Origin: Zetaproteobacteria bacterium
GTDB taxonomy: Bacteria; Pseudomonadota; Zetaproteobacteria; Mariprofundales; Mariprofundaceae
Length of the DNA: 47,329 nt
Direction of reading: 5' to 3'
Assembly (NCBI GenBank): GCA_002746295.2
Contig: NVWS02000057.1
Coordinates: 1-47,329, forward strand
The position numbers and the translations under genes are program-made. Positions 16,961 to 27,589 of the stretch are shown piece after piece. The number at the start of each line of letters is the position of its first letter. The first letter of the stretch is position 1. Below the pieces are notes generated by a model. The model saw only the letters and a list, made by a program, of their open reading frames with translations, searched no databases and was not told the origin of the DNA.

Positions 16961-18790
16961 TTATTCCACTGTCACCGATTTTGCCAAATTCCTCGGTTGA
17001 TCTATATCAGTTCCTTTAAACTTCGCCACCTCATAAGCCAAAAGTTGCAAGGGAATCGATGCCAACAAGGGTGCTGTAAAATAATCACCTGTGGGCAGTG
17101 GAATGATCTTTTCAACCTCATCCGAATAGTCGTCCATACTTACATCCGTCAGTAAAATAACCTTGGCTCCACGTGCCTTCACTTCATGTAAACTAGAAAT
17201 CACTTTATCCAAATGATACTGCTTGGGTGCAATAATCACTACGGGTAATTGTGCATCAATCAAGGCAATGGGACCATGTTTCATTTCACCTGCAGCATAG
17301 CCTTCTGCATGCAAGTAGGAAATTTCCTTGAGTTTTAGAGCTCCTTCCAATGCCAATGGAAAGCTCGGGCCTCGCCCTAAAAAAAGTACACCATGAATGT
17401 TCGCAAACAACGGTGTTAAAGATTGAATATCTGGCACACATTTCAAAGTTTCGTTCATATCCACTTCAAGATGGCACATGGATTGATAATGCTCCTGCCA
17501 TACTTGTTCAGACATACTGCCTGAACGCACCGCAAGTTTCATGGCCAACAACGCCAACACTGCCAACTGTGCGGTGTAGGCTTTGGTTGAAGCAACACCA
17601 ATTTCAACACCCGCTTTCAAAGCAATAAAACCATCGGACTCTCGCACCAAAGATGAGCTCGCCACATTACAAATAGCCAACGTTCGATTGTCAGGCGTTC
17701 GACGTTTAAATAAACGTAATGCTTCCAGTGTATCCGCTGTCTCACCTGACTGTGAAAGCGTGATAAGCCACGTATTCGATCCGATAATGGGGTTGCGATA
17801 GCGGTATTCAGAAGCTACATCGACTTCCACTGGCACTTGTAGATAACGTTCCAACCAATAGCGCGCTGTCAAAGCAGCATGATAGGATGTCCCACAAGCC
17901 ACCATGACAATGCGTTCAGGAAGTACAGCATCATTTAACCATGCAACATTGGGGAATTGCACACCTCGTTTGCTTGCATACGTCGTCATGATGTCAGTCA
18001 TGATGGATGGTTGCTCATGAATTTCTTTTAGCATAAAGTGTTCGTATCCACACTTATCTGTGCTTGCAGAAAGTTGTGGCATACGTTGCCATGTATGATC
18101 ACTCATTTCACAACCTTCTTGGTTAAAAACTCTCACCCCATGTTGAGAAATACATCCCCATTCACCTTCATTAAGGTAAAGCATCTCCGTTGCCACGCCA
18201 GCAACCGCCAAACCATCCGATGCAATGTAATAGCCACGTGAACCACGCGCTAACAGTAACGGGCTGCCTTTTCGGGCAAACCACAAAACATCAGACGTTT
18301 CCACATTCAAAATGCCCAAGGCATACGCCCCTTCCAGTTGCGATAGCAACACAGGCATAACATGTTCCATATCAGGTTCTTGCTTGAGCAATTTGCTTAA
18401 CAAGGCAGGAATCACTTCCGTATCCGTATCCGAGACAAAACGCATACCATGGGTCTCAAGCTTGCGACGTAAACCTATATGATTCTCAATGATACCATTG
18501 TGAACCACCGCAATATTTCCACTGCAATGGGGGTGAGCATTTTCAACCGTTGGCTCACCATGTGTCGCCCAACGCGTATGGCCAATGCCAATCACCCCAG
18601 TATGTTCTTTTTTTTCTAAATCTCCTGCTAAATTAACAAGTTTTCCAGCAGCTTTGGACACCGCCAACTGCATACCATCGATCGTACAAATACCCGCACT
18701 ATCATAACCACGGTACTCCATGTTCTTCAGACCTTGTAACAAATCAGCTTGTACTGACTTACTTGTAATCGCACCAATAATTCCACACAT
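16961..18790 (-). CDS. glmS: Glutamine-fructose-6-phosphate aminotransferase (isomerizing)
   Basis: Makes glucosamine-6-phosphate from fructose-6-phosphate and glutamine, the entry to peptidoglycan and LPS amino sugars. 609 residues. The N-terminal glutaminase has catalytic Cys2 (MCGIIGAI) and RGYDSAG. Two SIS isomerase domains follow (GTSYHAALTARYWLE, SQSGETADTLEAL, GRGPSFPLALEGALKLKEIS), and the C-terminus KSVTVE is canonical. Its start overlaps the glmU stop (TAATG), giving a coupled glmU-glmS pair as in many proteobacteria. No glmS ribozyme is expected or seen. Confidence 0.96.
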   Translation of the reverse strand: MCGIIGAITSKSVQADLLQGLKNMEYRGYDSAGICTIDGMQLAVSKAAGKLVNLAGDLEKKEHTGVIGIGHTRWATHGEPTVENAHPHCSGNIAVVHNGIIENHIGLRRKLETHGMRFVSDTDTEVIPALLSKLLKQEPDMEHVMPVLLSQLEGAYALGILNVETSDVLWFARKGSPLLLARGSRGYYIASDGLAVAGVATEMLYLNEGEWGCISQHGVRVFNQEGCEMSDHTWQRMPQLSASTDKCGYEHFMLKEIHEQPSIMTDIMTTYASKRGVQFPNVAWLNDAVLPERIVMVACGTSYHAALTARYWLERYLQVPVEVDVASEYRYRNPIIGSNTWLITLSQSGETADTLEALRLFKRRTPDNRTLAICNVASSSLVRESDGFIALKAGVEIGVASTKAYTAQLAVLALLAMKLAVRSGSMSEQVWQEHYQSMCHLEVDMNETLKCVPDIQSLTPLFANIHGVLFLGRGPSFPLALEGALKLKEISYLHAEGYAAGEMKHGPIALIDAQLPVVIIAPKQYHLDKVISSLHEVKARGAKVILLTDVSMDDYSDEVEKIIPLPTGDYFTAPLLASIPLQLLAYEVAKFKGTDIDQPRNLAKSVTVE

Positions 18791-20181
18791 TATTTTTTAG
18801 TCGCCCTCTTCCAGTCTTTCACATAGCGTTGCTCAGAGCGCACTGACAAAGTCAGACCATGCTTCTGCACATCCCGTGTAATAATACTACCAGCCCCCAA
18901 GGTTGCCCCATCGCCCACTTCAACAGGTGCAATCAATCGCGTACCAGACCCCACAAACACATCATCACCAATCACTGTTCGATGTTTATTGGCACCATCA
19001 TAATTACAGGTAATCGAACCTGCACCAATATTACAGTTCTTACCAATTTCAGTATCACCAATATAGCTCAGATGATTCACTTTGCTGCCCTCACCAATCA
19101 CAGCCTTCTTAATTTCAACAAAGTTACCAATTTTCACGCCTTCATCCAAATGGGCATCAGGGCGTAAACGCGCATAGGGACCAACTTCCCCGCGCATGGA
19201 GATATGTGCACATTCAACATGGGAAAAGGCATGGATATTCACATCATCATCCACCCAAGATCGGTCAACCACAGCATAAGGGCCAATATCACAGCCATCA
19301 CCAATATGTGTATTTCCCAACAGTTGGGTACCCGAGCGAATCAGTGTATCTGTACCAATATGAACCGATACATCAATCCGAACCGTCTCTGCTTGCTCAA
19401 TCGAAACGCCTTGACTTTCCCAGTCCATCACCACCCTAGCTTGTAAAACTTTTATCGCTTGCCTAAGTTGACTGCGATCATTGATGCCCAACATTTCATC
19501 AGCATCATCCATTTGAGATGCCTGCAACTTACAACCATCGTTGGCTGCCAATGAGACAATACTTGGGAGGTAATATTCAGCTTGCTCATTGTTGTTGTCG
19601 ACTTTCTTTAAATAATCAAATAAAATCGACTTACGCACACAGAAAATACCCGAACTCACTTCCTGAATCGCTCGGGTACTTTCATCCGCATCACGCTCTT
19701 CCACAATATGAAGCATCGATCCGTGTTCATCACGAACAACCCGACCATAACCATGCGGTTTATCTTGAAACGCCGATAGTAAAGAAATATCTGCTGACGA
19801 TGTAATATGTTCTTTCAAGAGTTTTGCCAAGGTCTCCGAACGCAAAAGCGGGGTATCCCCACATACAATCAATACATGTTCAGCATCAGCACAACTCAAT
19901 TCACCCTGTTGAACAGCATGACCCGTTCCCAACTGTTCAGCTTGCAAAACCCAGCCCACTTGGTGGTGCATATTGATAGAAGCTTGCACCTGACTCGAAC
20001 CATGACCTGTCACAATAGAAATTCCCGCAACATTAAGGCTCTCCAGTGTTATTAAGACATGCTCCAACATACTTTTACCCAACAATTCATGTAAAACTTT
20101 GGGTTTCGCGGAACGCATTCTTGTACCTTGCCCTGCGGCTAAAACCAATACTTGCACATCAGAAAATGAATAGGGAATCAC
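18790..20181 (-). CDS. glmU: Bifunctional GlcN-1-P acetyltransferase / GlcNAc-1-P uridyltransferase
   Basis: Makes UDP-N-acetylglucosamine. 463 residues. The N-terminal uridyltransferase has LAAGQGTRMRSAKPKVLHEL (about residues 14-33) and the QLGTGHAVQQ and CGDTPLL motifs. The C-terminal left-handed beta-helix acetyltransferase has hexapeptide repeats and GAGSITCNYDGANKHRTVIG. The start is GTG at 20181, with CGAGG about six bases upstream. A sigma-70-type promoter lies about 50 bases upstream. First gene of the glmU-glmS-aroE-pil run. Confidence 0.96.
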   Translation of the reverse strand: MIPYSFSDVQVLVLAAGQGTRMRSAKPKVLHELLGKSMLEHVLITLESLNVAGISIVTGHGSSQVQASINMHHQVGWVLQAEQLGTGHAVQQGELSCADAEHVLIVCGDTPLLRSETLAKLLKEHITSSADISLLSAFQDKPHGYGRVVRDEHGSMLHIVEERDADESTRAIQEVSSGIFCVRKSILFDYLKKVDNNNEQAEYYLPSIVSLAANDGCKLQASQMDDADEMLGINDRSQLRQAIKVLQARVVMDWESQGVSIEQAETVRIDVSVHIGTDTLIRSGTQLLGNTHIGDGCDIGPYAVVDRSWVDDDVNIHAFSHVECAHISMRGEVGPYARLRPDAHLDEGVKIGNFVEIKKAVIGEGSKVNHLSYIGDTEIGKNCNIGAGSITCNYDGANKHRTVIGDDVFVGSGTRLIAPVEVGDGATLGAGSIITRDVQKHGLTLSVRSEQRYVKDWKRATKK

Positions 20182-20231
20182 AAAAAACCTCGGAAGAAGA
20201 AAGTTAGTTAGCTTTTTTATAACGATTCATC

Positions 20232-20261
20232 ATTATAATATAAAAACCTGTAGTTCTTCAA
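20232..20261 (-). promoter_or_regulatory. Sigma-70-type promoter for glmU
   Basis: On the minus strand, TTGAAG (20261-20256) and a perfect TATAAT (20237-20232) are separated by 18 bases. The expected start point is about 20225, giving a leader of roughly 45 bases before the GTG of glmU. It probably drives the whole glmU-glmS-aroE-pilBCSRD-coaE run. Confidence 0.65.
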
Positions 20262-20500
20262 CTTACCATTGATTTATTCAATCACAACGTTAAAAAAGCA
20301 GAGCTTCATCCAGCTTGCCGTACCTTCTAAACCCTGCTATATGATTCAAGAATAGAAACATCCTATACCTTCACAGTCATTGCATACTTGATTTGGAATC
20401 AAGCTCCGAATAACATTTAACATGATAAGGATAACTTAATACCTGAACTAGCATACAAGAAAAATCAACAGTAAACCAAATAACTACCGATTTTTAGCAC
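20262..20500 (-). other. Intergenic stretch; hairpin plus U run, possible end of a small transcript
   Basis: This is most of the only gene-free stretch above 300 bases (20182-20559). On the minus strand AGCAGGG (20338-20332) can pair with CTCTGCT (20303-20297) with one G-U, and six T follow (20297-20292). This is terminator-like, but the loop is long (28 bases). It lies just upstream of the glmU promoter and downstream of the atp terminator, so it could end a short RNA transcribed from 20350-20490, or catch readthrough from atp. I recognise no known RNA family and see no ORF. Confidence 0.3.
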
Positions 20501-20526
20501 AAAAAAAAGGGTCGCACAAGCGACCC
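20501..20526 (-). terminator. Rho-independent terminator of the atp operon
   Basis: On the minus strand GGGTCGC (20526-20520), loop TTGT, GCGACCC (20515-20509), then eight T (20508-20501). The 7-bp GC-rich stem is perfect. It lies 34 bases after the atpC stop. The plus-strand reading has no comparable T run directly after the stem. Confidence 0.9.
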
Positions 20527-20559
20527 CTTCTTTATAATTTGAAACAATGTTTCAATGGC

Positions 20560-20966
20560 TTATTTTTTACGTTTTCTCAAGAATGCCAAACGTGCAGTCG
20601 CAATCGCAAGCTCATTGGCTGCGCGAGCATAATCCATCTCACTATTATGTGTATCAACGACATCTTTCGCTTTACGTTCAGCTTCCAATGCTACTGCTTC
20701 ATCCACATCTGAAGCACGCTCTGCTGTATCAGCCAAAACCGTAATACAATCAGGTTGAACTTCTAAAAAACCACCCGAGATAAACACTTCATCAATGTCT
20801 TCACCGCGCGTTATTTTTAGTTCACCTGCACACAAAGCACTCAGCAACGGTGTATGCTTTGGCATAATACCCAACTCTCCAGCTGCACCAGGAGCAACTA
20901 CAAAATCAGCTTGACCACGATACACTTCACGCTCTGCTGTCGCTACAAGAACTTCAAAGCTGGACA

Positions 20967-20967
<1 letters not shown>
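20560..20967 (-). CDS. atpC: ATP synthase F1 epsilon subunit
   Basis: 135 residues, usual length. The N-terminal beta-sandwich (VLVATAEREVYRGQADFVVAPGAAGELGIMPKHTPLL) has the conserved GELGI...HTP element, and a C-terminal helical hairpin (about 90-135, rich in Ala and Arg) follows. It is part of the central rotor stalk and can inhibit ATP hydrolysis. It overlaps the atpD stop by one base, is the last gene of the operon and is followed by a strong terminator. Confidence 0.95.
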
Positions 20968-22379
<1,412 letters not shown>

Positions 22380-22399
22380 TCAAACTTCTAAATTACTGA

Positions 22400-23254
22400 T
22401 TAGGCCGAAGCCGCTGCACCCGAACAAATTTCGGCAATTTCTTGCGTAATCGCTGCTTGTCGAGCTTTGTTATATGTCACTTGCAAATCTTTTACAATGT
22501 CTCTTGCATTATCTGTTGCAGACTTCATTGCTACCATGCGAGCAGAATGTTCACATGCCTTGTTTTCCAAAACACTGTGATAAACCAGCGCCTCAATGTA
22601 ACGGCGCAACAAACCATCCAACACAACTTGACTATCAGGCTCATATAAATAGTCCCAATATGTTTCTTGTTCACTTACATTTGAATCATCACAAGGCAAC
22701 AAGCGCATACTTGTCGGCTTTTGAGTCATGGTATTCACATACTGACTATACACCAAGTGAACTTCATCCAATTCACCCGCCATGTATTTATCCATGGCCA
22801 CTTGCACAACACCCAAAATTTCATCCAGAGATGGGGCATCATTCACATCTTCAACACTGGCAAGAACCTTCCCACCAAAACGCCGCATAAACTGACTGGC
22901 TCGACGACCAATATTCATAAAGTCTACATCAACAGGAGCGGACTCCATCAGTGACAAAACTTTTTTCATGGCATTGGTATTTAAACCGCCACATAAACCT
23001 TTATCCGTCGAAACGGCTATCACGCCCATGCGTTTCACATCGCGTTTCACCAAAAAAGGATGTTTATATTCGGGATGTGAACGCATCAAATTGTGAATAA
23101 CACGCTCAATACCTTCAGCATAAGAGCGTGCATCCAACACCCGTTCTTGAGCTTTCCGCATCTTGGAAGCAGCAACCATCTCCATCGCTTTGGTGATTTT
23201 TGCCGTATTCTGAGTGGCCTTTATTTGACCACGTATCTCTTTTGCAGAAGCCAC
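22400..23254 (-). CDS. atpG: ATP synthase F1 gamma subunit
   Basis: Central rotor shaft, 284 residues. The N-terminal helix MASAKEIRGQIKATQNTAKITKAMEMVAASKMRKAQ and the C-terminal helix (ESHARMVAMKSATDNA-like, here SARMVAMKSATDNARDI...YNKARQAAITQEIAEI) form the coiled coil. The central domain has STDKGLCGGLN. It lies between atpA and atpD, as usual. Confidence 0.96.
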   Translation of the reverse strand: MASAKEIRGQIKATQNTAKITKAMEMVAASKMRKAQERVLDARSYAEGIERVIHNLMRSHPEYKHPFLVKRDVKRMGVIAVSTDKGLCGGLNTNAMKKVLSLMESAPVDVDFMNIGRRASQFMRRFGGKVLASVEDVNDAPSLDEILGVVQVAMDKYMAGELDEVHLVYSQYVNTMTQKPTSMRLLPCDDSNVSEQETYWDYLYEPDSQVVLDGLLRRYIEALVYHSVLENKACEHSARMVAMKSATDNARDIVKDLQVTYNKARQAAITQEIAEICSGAAASA

Positions 23255-23264
23255 TATCTACTCC

Positions 23265-24806
23265 TTACCAAGTGCCAGTTTCTTTAAAGTCAGAAATTGC
23301 CTTCTGTAAACCTGCAACAATTTCATCCGTCAACGCAAGTTTTTCATTCAAGTCATCCACCAATGATTTCCGCTCATGAGCTAAGAAGCTTAAGAAAGCA
23401 CTTTCAAAGGATACAATGGCTGATACTTCAACATCATCCAAGTCACCGTTGCCCAAAGCGTATAAAATAGCCGTCATTTCAGCAATGGATTGTGGGGAAT
23501 TTTCTTCTTGTTTCAACACTTCCATACCGCGTTTTCCACGTTCAATTTGAGCACGTGTTGCAGCATCCAAATCCGATGCAAATTGAGCAAAGGCTGCCAA
23601 TTCACGGTACTGAGCCAAGTCCAAACGTAAACCACCGCCCACTTTCTTTACCGCTTTGGTTTGAGCTGCGCCACCCACACGAGATACAGATAAACCAACA
23701 TTCACCGCTGGACGTTGACCAGAATTAAACAAGCCTGTTTCCAAGAAAATCTGACCATCTGTAATAGAAATAACATTGGTCGGAACGAAAGCTGATACAT
23801 CACCTTCTTGCGTTTCAATGATTGGCAATGCAGTCAAAGAACCTGTCTTACCTTTAACTTCGCCCTTGGTGAATGCTTCAACATAGGCTTCAGATACACG
23901 AGATGCGCGTTCCAACAAACGGGAATGCAAATAGAAAACATCGCCCGGATAAGCTTCGCGACCTGGAGGACGACGAAGAATCAATGATACTTGACGATAA
24001 GCCCAAGCTTGCTTGGTCAAATCATCATATACAATCAATGCATCTTCACCACGATCACGGAAATATTCACCCATGGTGCAGCCTGTATACGGTGCGATAT
24101 ATTGCAATGCAGCCGATTCAGAAGCAGAAGCAGCTACAATAATGGTGTTATCCAGTGCGCCGTGTTCTTTCAAGGTGCGAACCACAGTCGCCACTGTTGA
24201 AGCTTTTTGCCCCACAGCCACATAAATACAAGTCACGCCCGAATCTTTTTGATTGATAATCGTATCAATCGCAATCGCAGTTTTACCCGTTTGGCGATCT
24301 CCAATAATCAATTCACGTTGACCGCGACCCACAGGAATCATCGCATCAATGGATTTAATACCCGTACCCATCGGTTGATCCACAGACTTACGATCAATCA
24401 CGCCAGGGGCAACTTTTTCAACAACATCTGTACAACTTGCTTTGATAGGACCCAAGCCATCAATAGGACGACCCAAAGCATCAACCACACGACCTTTTAA
24501 CTCAGGACCTGTGGGTACCGAGAAAATACGACCTGTTGACTTAACTTCATCGCCTTCACCCAGGTGTGTGTACTCACCAAAAATAACGGCACCCACACTA
24601 TCTTCTTCAAGATTGAGAACCATGCCCATGGTATCATCTGGAAACTCCAGCATTTCACCAGCCATCGCACCAGCCAAACCATGGATAAGAGCAACACCAT
24701 CTGCAACAGATACAATACTACCTACATTTGCATCCACTGCCGCTGCTTCAAACCCTTTGATTTGCTCTTTAATAATGGAACTAATTTCCGCTGTATCGAG
24801 CTTCAT
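23265..24806 (-). CDS. atpA: ATP synthase F1 alpha subunit
   Basis: 513 residues, non-catalytic nucleotide-binding subunit. P-loop [15 protein letters not shown] lies near residue 170, [12 protein letters not shown] and the signature [22 protein letters not shown] are present, and [11 protein letters not shown] gives the arginine-finger region. It is 10 bases from atpG and 30 bases from atpH. Confidence 0.97.
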   Translation of the reverse strand: MKLDTAEISSIIKEQIKGFEAAAVDANVGSIVSVADGVALIHGLAGAMAGEMLEFPDDTMGMVLNLEEDSVGAVIFGEYTHLGEGDEVKSTGRIFSVPTGPELKGRVVDALGRPIDGLGPIKASCTDVVEKVAPGVIDRKSVDQPMGTGIKSIDAMIPVGRGQRELIIGDRQTGKTAIAIDTIINQKDSGVTCIYVAVGQKASTVATVVRTLKEHGALDNTIIVAASASESAALQYIAPYTGCTMGEYFRDRGEDALIVYDDLTKQAWAYRQVSLILRRPPGREAYPGDVFYLHSRLLERASRVSEAYVEAFTKGEVKGKTGSLTALPIIETQEGDVSAFVPTNVISITDGQIFLETGLFNSGQRPAVNVGLSVSRVGGAAQTKAVKKVGGGLRLDLAQYRELAAFAQFASDLDAATRAQIERGKRGMEVLKQEENSPQSIAEMTAILYALGNGDLDDVEVSAIVSFESAFLSFLAHERKSLVDDLNEKLALTDEIVAGLQKAISDFKETGTW

Positions 24807-24836
24807 ATTATCAACCTCTGACCTAATCTTTAAATC

Positions 24837-25364
24837 TTATGAGCCAACAATGGTACGTTTCATACCATCAAGCTTACTCTTCACCGAGCAATCAATCTTG
24901 CGATCCCCTATGCGTATTACCAACCCACCCAATAAGCTTGGATCTTCATGTGCAACGAGGCTTACTTTCTTACCAATTTGAGAACCAAGGCTATCTGACA
25001 ATGCTTTCAATGATAATGCATCAAGCGGAACCGCTGAAACGACTTCAGCCTCCACAGAAATTCCAGCTTGAGAAATTAATAGCTCAAGCTCGCTCAAAAT
25101 TTCTGGCAACAACGTGATTTTTCCACGAGAGGCTAACAATGCAACCAAACGCATCACTTCTTCACGTCCATCATCACTTAATACTTTATCAAAAATCGCA
25201 CATTTCACAGCTTCTGAATAGCCAGAGGATGCAAAAACATCCTTTGCTTCATCGCACGACGTTAAATCTGAAGCTTGTTTTAATGCAGGAAGCAACATCA
25301 CACCTTCCTGTATCAAGTCAAACAATGCTACAGCGTAGCGGCGTGAAATCTTTGAGGTACTCAT
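24837..25364 (-). CDS. atpH: ATP synthase F1 delta subunit
   Basis: 175 residues, peripheral stalk cap (OSCP-type). The N-terminal helical domain starts SKISRRYAVALFDL, and the C-terminal region has the conserved DPSLLGGLVIRIGDRKIDCSV. It overlaps atpF by four bases (ATGA), so translation is coupled. Confidence 0.95.
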   Translation of the reverse strand: MSTSKISRRYAVALFDLIQEGVMLLPALKQASDLTSCDEAKDVFASSGYSEAVKCAIFDKVLSDDGREEVMRLVALLASRGKITLLPEILSELELLISQAGISVEAEVVSAVPLDALSLKALSDSLGSQIGKKVSLVAHEDPSLLGGLVIRIGDRKIDCSVKSKLDGMKRTIVGS

Positions 25365-25843
25365 GCCGCATCAAAGCCTTTAGAAATACTAGCATTAATC
25401 AATGATGCATGACGCTTCGCATCCAGTTCAACACCGATAATCTTCTCCGCAGCTTGCAATGCAATGCCAGCCACTTCTTCACGAAGATCCTGCTTGGCAC
25501 GACTCACTTCTGAAGCCAGCTCCTCTTTACCAGCATCAACAATTGCCACAGCTTCAAGACGAGCTTTTATAACCGCTTCTTCTTTCACTTCAGCCGCACG
25601 TCGTTCAGCCGCAGAAACAATTTCTTGTGCCTTTGATTTCGCAGCATCCAATTGCAATGCGGCATCTGCATCCGCCTTAGCTTTAGCTTCTAAACCTGCA
25701 TCAGCAGCAGCCAAACCTGCTTCAATCTTTTGTGTTCTTGCTTCCATTGCATCATTCAATGGAACATACAACATTTTCTTCATCAATAGCAGCATTGTAA
25801 TAAAAACAATAAACTGCCCGACTAGGGTTAAATCAATACTCAT
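25361..25843 (-). CDS. atpF: ATP synthase Fo b subunit
   Basis: 160 residues with one N-terminal membrane helix (TLVGQFIVFITMLLLMKKML) and a long, charged, Ala-rich coiled coil to the C-terminus (peripheral stalk). Only one b-type gene is present, so a homodimer is expected rather than a b/b' pair. Confidence 0.95.
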   Translation of the reverse strand: MSIDLTLVGQFIVFITMLLLMKKMLYVPLNDAMEARTQKIEAGLAAADAGLEAKAKADADAALQLDAAKSKAQEIVSAAERRAAEVKEEAVIKARLEAVAIVDAGKEELASEVSRAKQDLREEVAGIALQAAEKIIGVELDAKRHASLINASISKGFDAA

Positions 25844-25878
25844 ACGACCGCCTCTCGTTCTTATTTACCAGCTACTAC

Positions 25879-26133
25879 TTAACCTAAGAATGGGTTAGCG
25901 AACAAGAACCACAATGCGAAAGCCATGATAATGAAAGGAAAAGATTCCATCAAACCAGCAAAAATAAACATGTTAAACATCAATTGAGGGCGCATTTCAG
26001 GTTGACGCGAAATACCTTCCAATGTTTTTGAACAAATCAAGCCCCAACCAATCGCCGAACCCAAACCTGCGGCGGCTAAAATAACCCCGACTGAAATTGC
26101 CGTTGCGGCTGTGATAATTACTTCTGCTTCCAT
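25879..26133 (-). CDS. atpE: ATP synthase Fo c subunit
   Basis: 84 residues, two helices joined by the polar loop SRQPEMRP. The ion-carrying carboxylate is Glu in GLMESFPFI of helix 2 (E. coli has Asp). The helix 1 site that is Gln in sodium-binding rings is Trp here (SAIGWG), so a proton-driven enzyme is likely. It forms the rotor ring in the inner membrane. Confidence 0.96.
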   Translation of the reverse strand: MEAEVIITAATAISVGVILAAAGLGSAIGWGLICSKTLEGISRQPEMRPQLMFNMFIFAGLMESFPFIIMAFALWFLFANPFLG

Positions 26134-26179
26134 TTTATACTCTCCTATTTAATTAAAAACTACGATTTTAAAGCTAAAC

Positions 26180-27067
26180 TTAATGTTCTACAGGCTGATG
26201 TGCAATCGACAAGTACACCACTGTTAGAATCATAAAAATAAAGGCTTGCAACAAGCCAATAAACATATGGAAGAACGACCAAGCCAAGCCCACCAATAAT
26301 CCCATAATTTCAGACACGATACCACCAAAGCTCATGAGATCGTGCATATTATCCACCAGAAGAAGTGAAGCAATCAAGAGAAAAATCACTTCGCCAGCAA
26401 ACATATTACCAAAAAGCCGAAAGGATAGACTTAAGGGTTTAGCCAGCTCTTCAATGAGTTTTAGTGTTAAATTCAATGGAATCAAAAGAACACCTAGAAA
26501 CTTCACGACTGGGTTTTTCGAATCCAAAAGAAGACTCGCAAAAGGTTGCAACAATAAGTCTTTCATGAAGTGAATAGGCTTAAGTTTGAATTCATAGTAA
26601 AGAACCAAAGCAAACACCACCAAAGCCATGGCTACAGGTAAGTTTAAATCATTGGTTGGTACAGGGCGAAACGCTGGAGCACCCAAACCCTCAGCAATAT
26701 GACCCAATAAGTATGCAGGTAAAATATCAAAGAAATTACACAAGAAAATAAAAACAAAAATAGTCAGTGCTAAAGGCGCAACCAATGGATTATGAACTGG
26801 GAAGTTATCTTTCACAGTATCATTCACAAACCCAACAATGGACTCCACGGCGTTCTGCGCACCTGTTGGCGCACCCTCAACAATACGTCCTTTCAGCCAT
26901 GCTGAAAAACCTAATATAAGGCATGCTACAAAACCAGTCACCAACATGGTGTCTATATGAATTTGCATAAATGGATTACGTTCATCTACGGGTAAATTCT
27001 GCTGAAACGAGTATGTCCAATACTGTAAGTGCTCAGCAATCCCAGTGCTATGTTCCTCAGCTGCCAA
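26180..27067 (-). CDS. atpB: ATP synthase Fo a subunit
   Basis: 295 residues, membrane stator that carries protons to the c-ring. The conserved helix has the essential Arg (LSLSFRLFGNMFAGEV), and the last helix has LLQAFIFMILTVVYLS. Several hydrophobic segments precede these. It follows atpI by 29 bases. Normal for a proteobacterial a subunit. Confidence 0.96.
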   Translation of the reverse strand: MAAEEHSTGIAEHLQYWTYSFQQNLPVDERNPFMQIHIDTMLVTGFVACLILGFSAWLKGRIVEGAPTGAQNAVESIVGFVNDTVKDNFPVHNPLVAPLALTIFVFIFLCNFFDILPAYLLGHIAEGLGAPAFRPVPTNDLNLPVAMALVVFALVLYYEFKLKPIHFMKDLLLQPFASLLLDSKNPVVKFLGVLLIPLNLTLKLIEELAKPLSLSFRLFGNMFAGEVIFLLIASLLLVDNMHDLMSFGGIVSEIMGLLVGLAWSFFHMFIGLLQAFIFMILTVVYLSIAHQPVEH

Positions 27068-27096
27068 TGCAACCTCCCATTAAATCAATCATCCAG

Positions 27097-27483
27097 TCAC
27101 CTTCTGCCAATGCTTAACAAGGTGTAGGCAGAAAAAAAGTACGACACCACATATGCGAGAACCATCCCACCAAGCACAGCCAATAAGTTCAAGCCTAGCC
27201 AAACAAAGGAGAGAAGCACCCCAATAAACAACATATATCTTAACGCGGCCGATAAATAAATATCGCGTTGACTCACATCTTCACGGCGAAAGACACGCTG
27301 CATCAACCATGCATTCAAAGCAACCAATAGAGAACCTAAAAGAACACTGATACCCTGAGATGAACCCCAAAAAACATACAGTGCCAGCGAGATTAAAGAA
27401 CTTACAACCATTTGAGACGTGATTAAAAAAGAAATCCCCTCAAACCATTCAGAAGCACCCTTATCTTGCATATTCGAATTCAA
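27097..27483 (-). CDS. atpI: ATP synthase protein I (AtpI family)
   Basis: 128 residues with four hydrophobic segments (about 15-45, 48-65, 85-105, 105-122). AtpI proteins help c-ring assembly or magnesium/calcium supply and are first in many atp operons, as here. The start is TTG at 27483, chosen because GGAGG lies six bases before it; the ATG twelve bases further in is too far from that site. The upstream gap (27484-27589) should hold the operon promoter, but only weak hexamers are visible. Confidence 0.82.
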   Translation of the reverse strand: MNSNMQDKGASEWFEGISFLITSQMVVSSLISLALYVFWGSSQGISVLLGSLLVALNAWLMQRVFRREDVSQRDIYLSAALRYMLFIGVLLSFVWLGLNLLAVLGGMVLAYVVSYFFSAYTLLSIGRR

Positions 27484-27589
27484 TCGAATCCTCCAACCCT
27501 CTAAATATGGCGGCGATTTCTAGCGTCATCATAGCCACTTGGCAAGATAAAAATAAGCACTTGAAAAAATGCAAGTTAAAAATCTACAC

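Noticed and set aside
25879-26133. Sodium-dependent ATP synthase
   Set aside because: The helix 1 Gln of sodium-binding c subunits is Trp here; only the Glu-Ser in helix 2 is shared.
27484-27589. Promoter of the atp operon
   Set aside because: TTGCCA with TAGAAA (17 apart) and other pairs exist, but none is clearly better than chance in this AT-rich gap.
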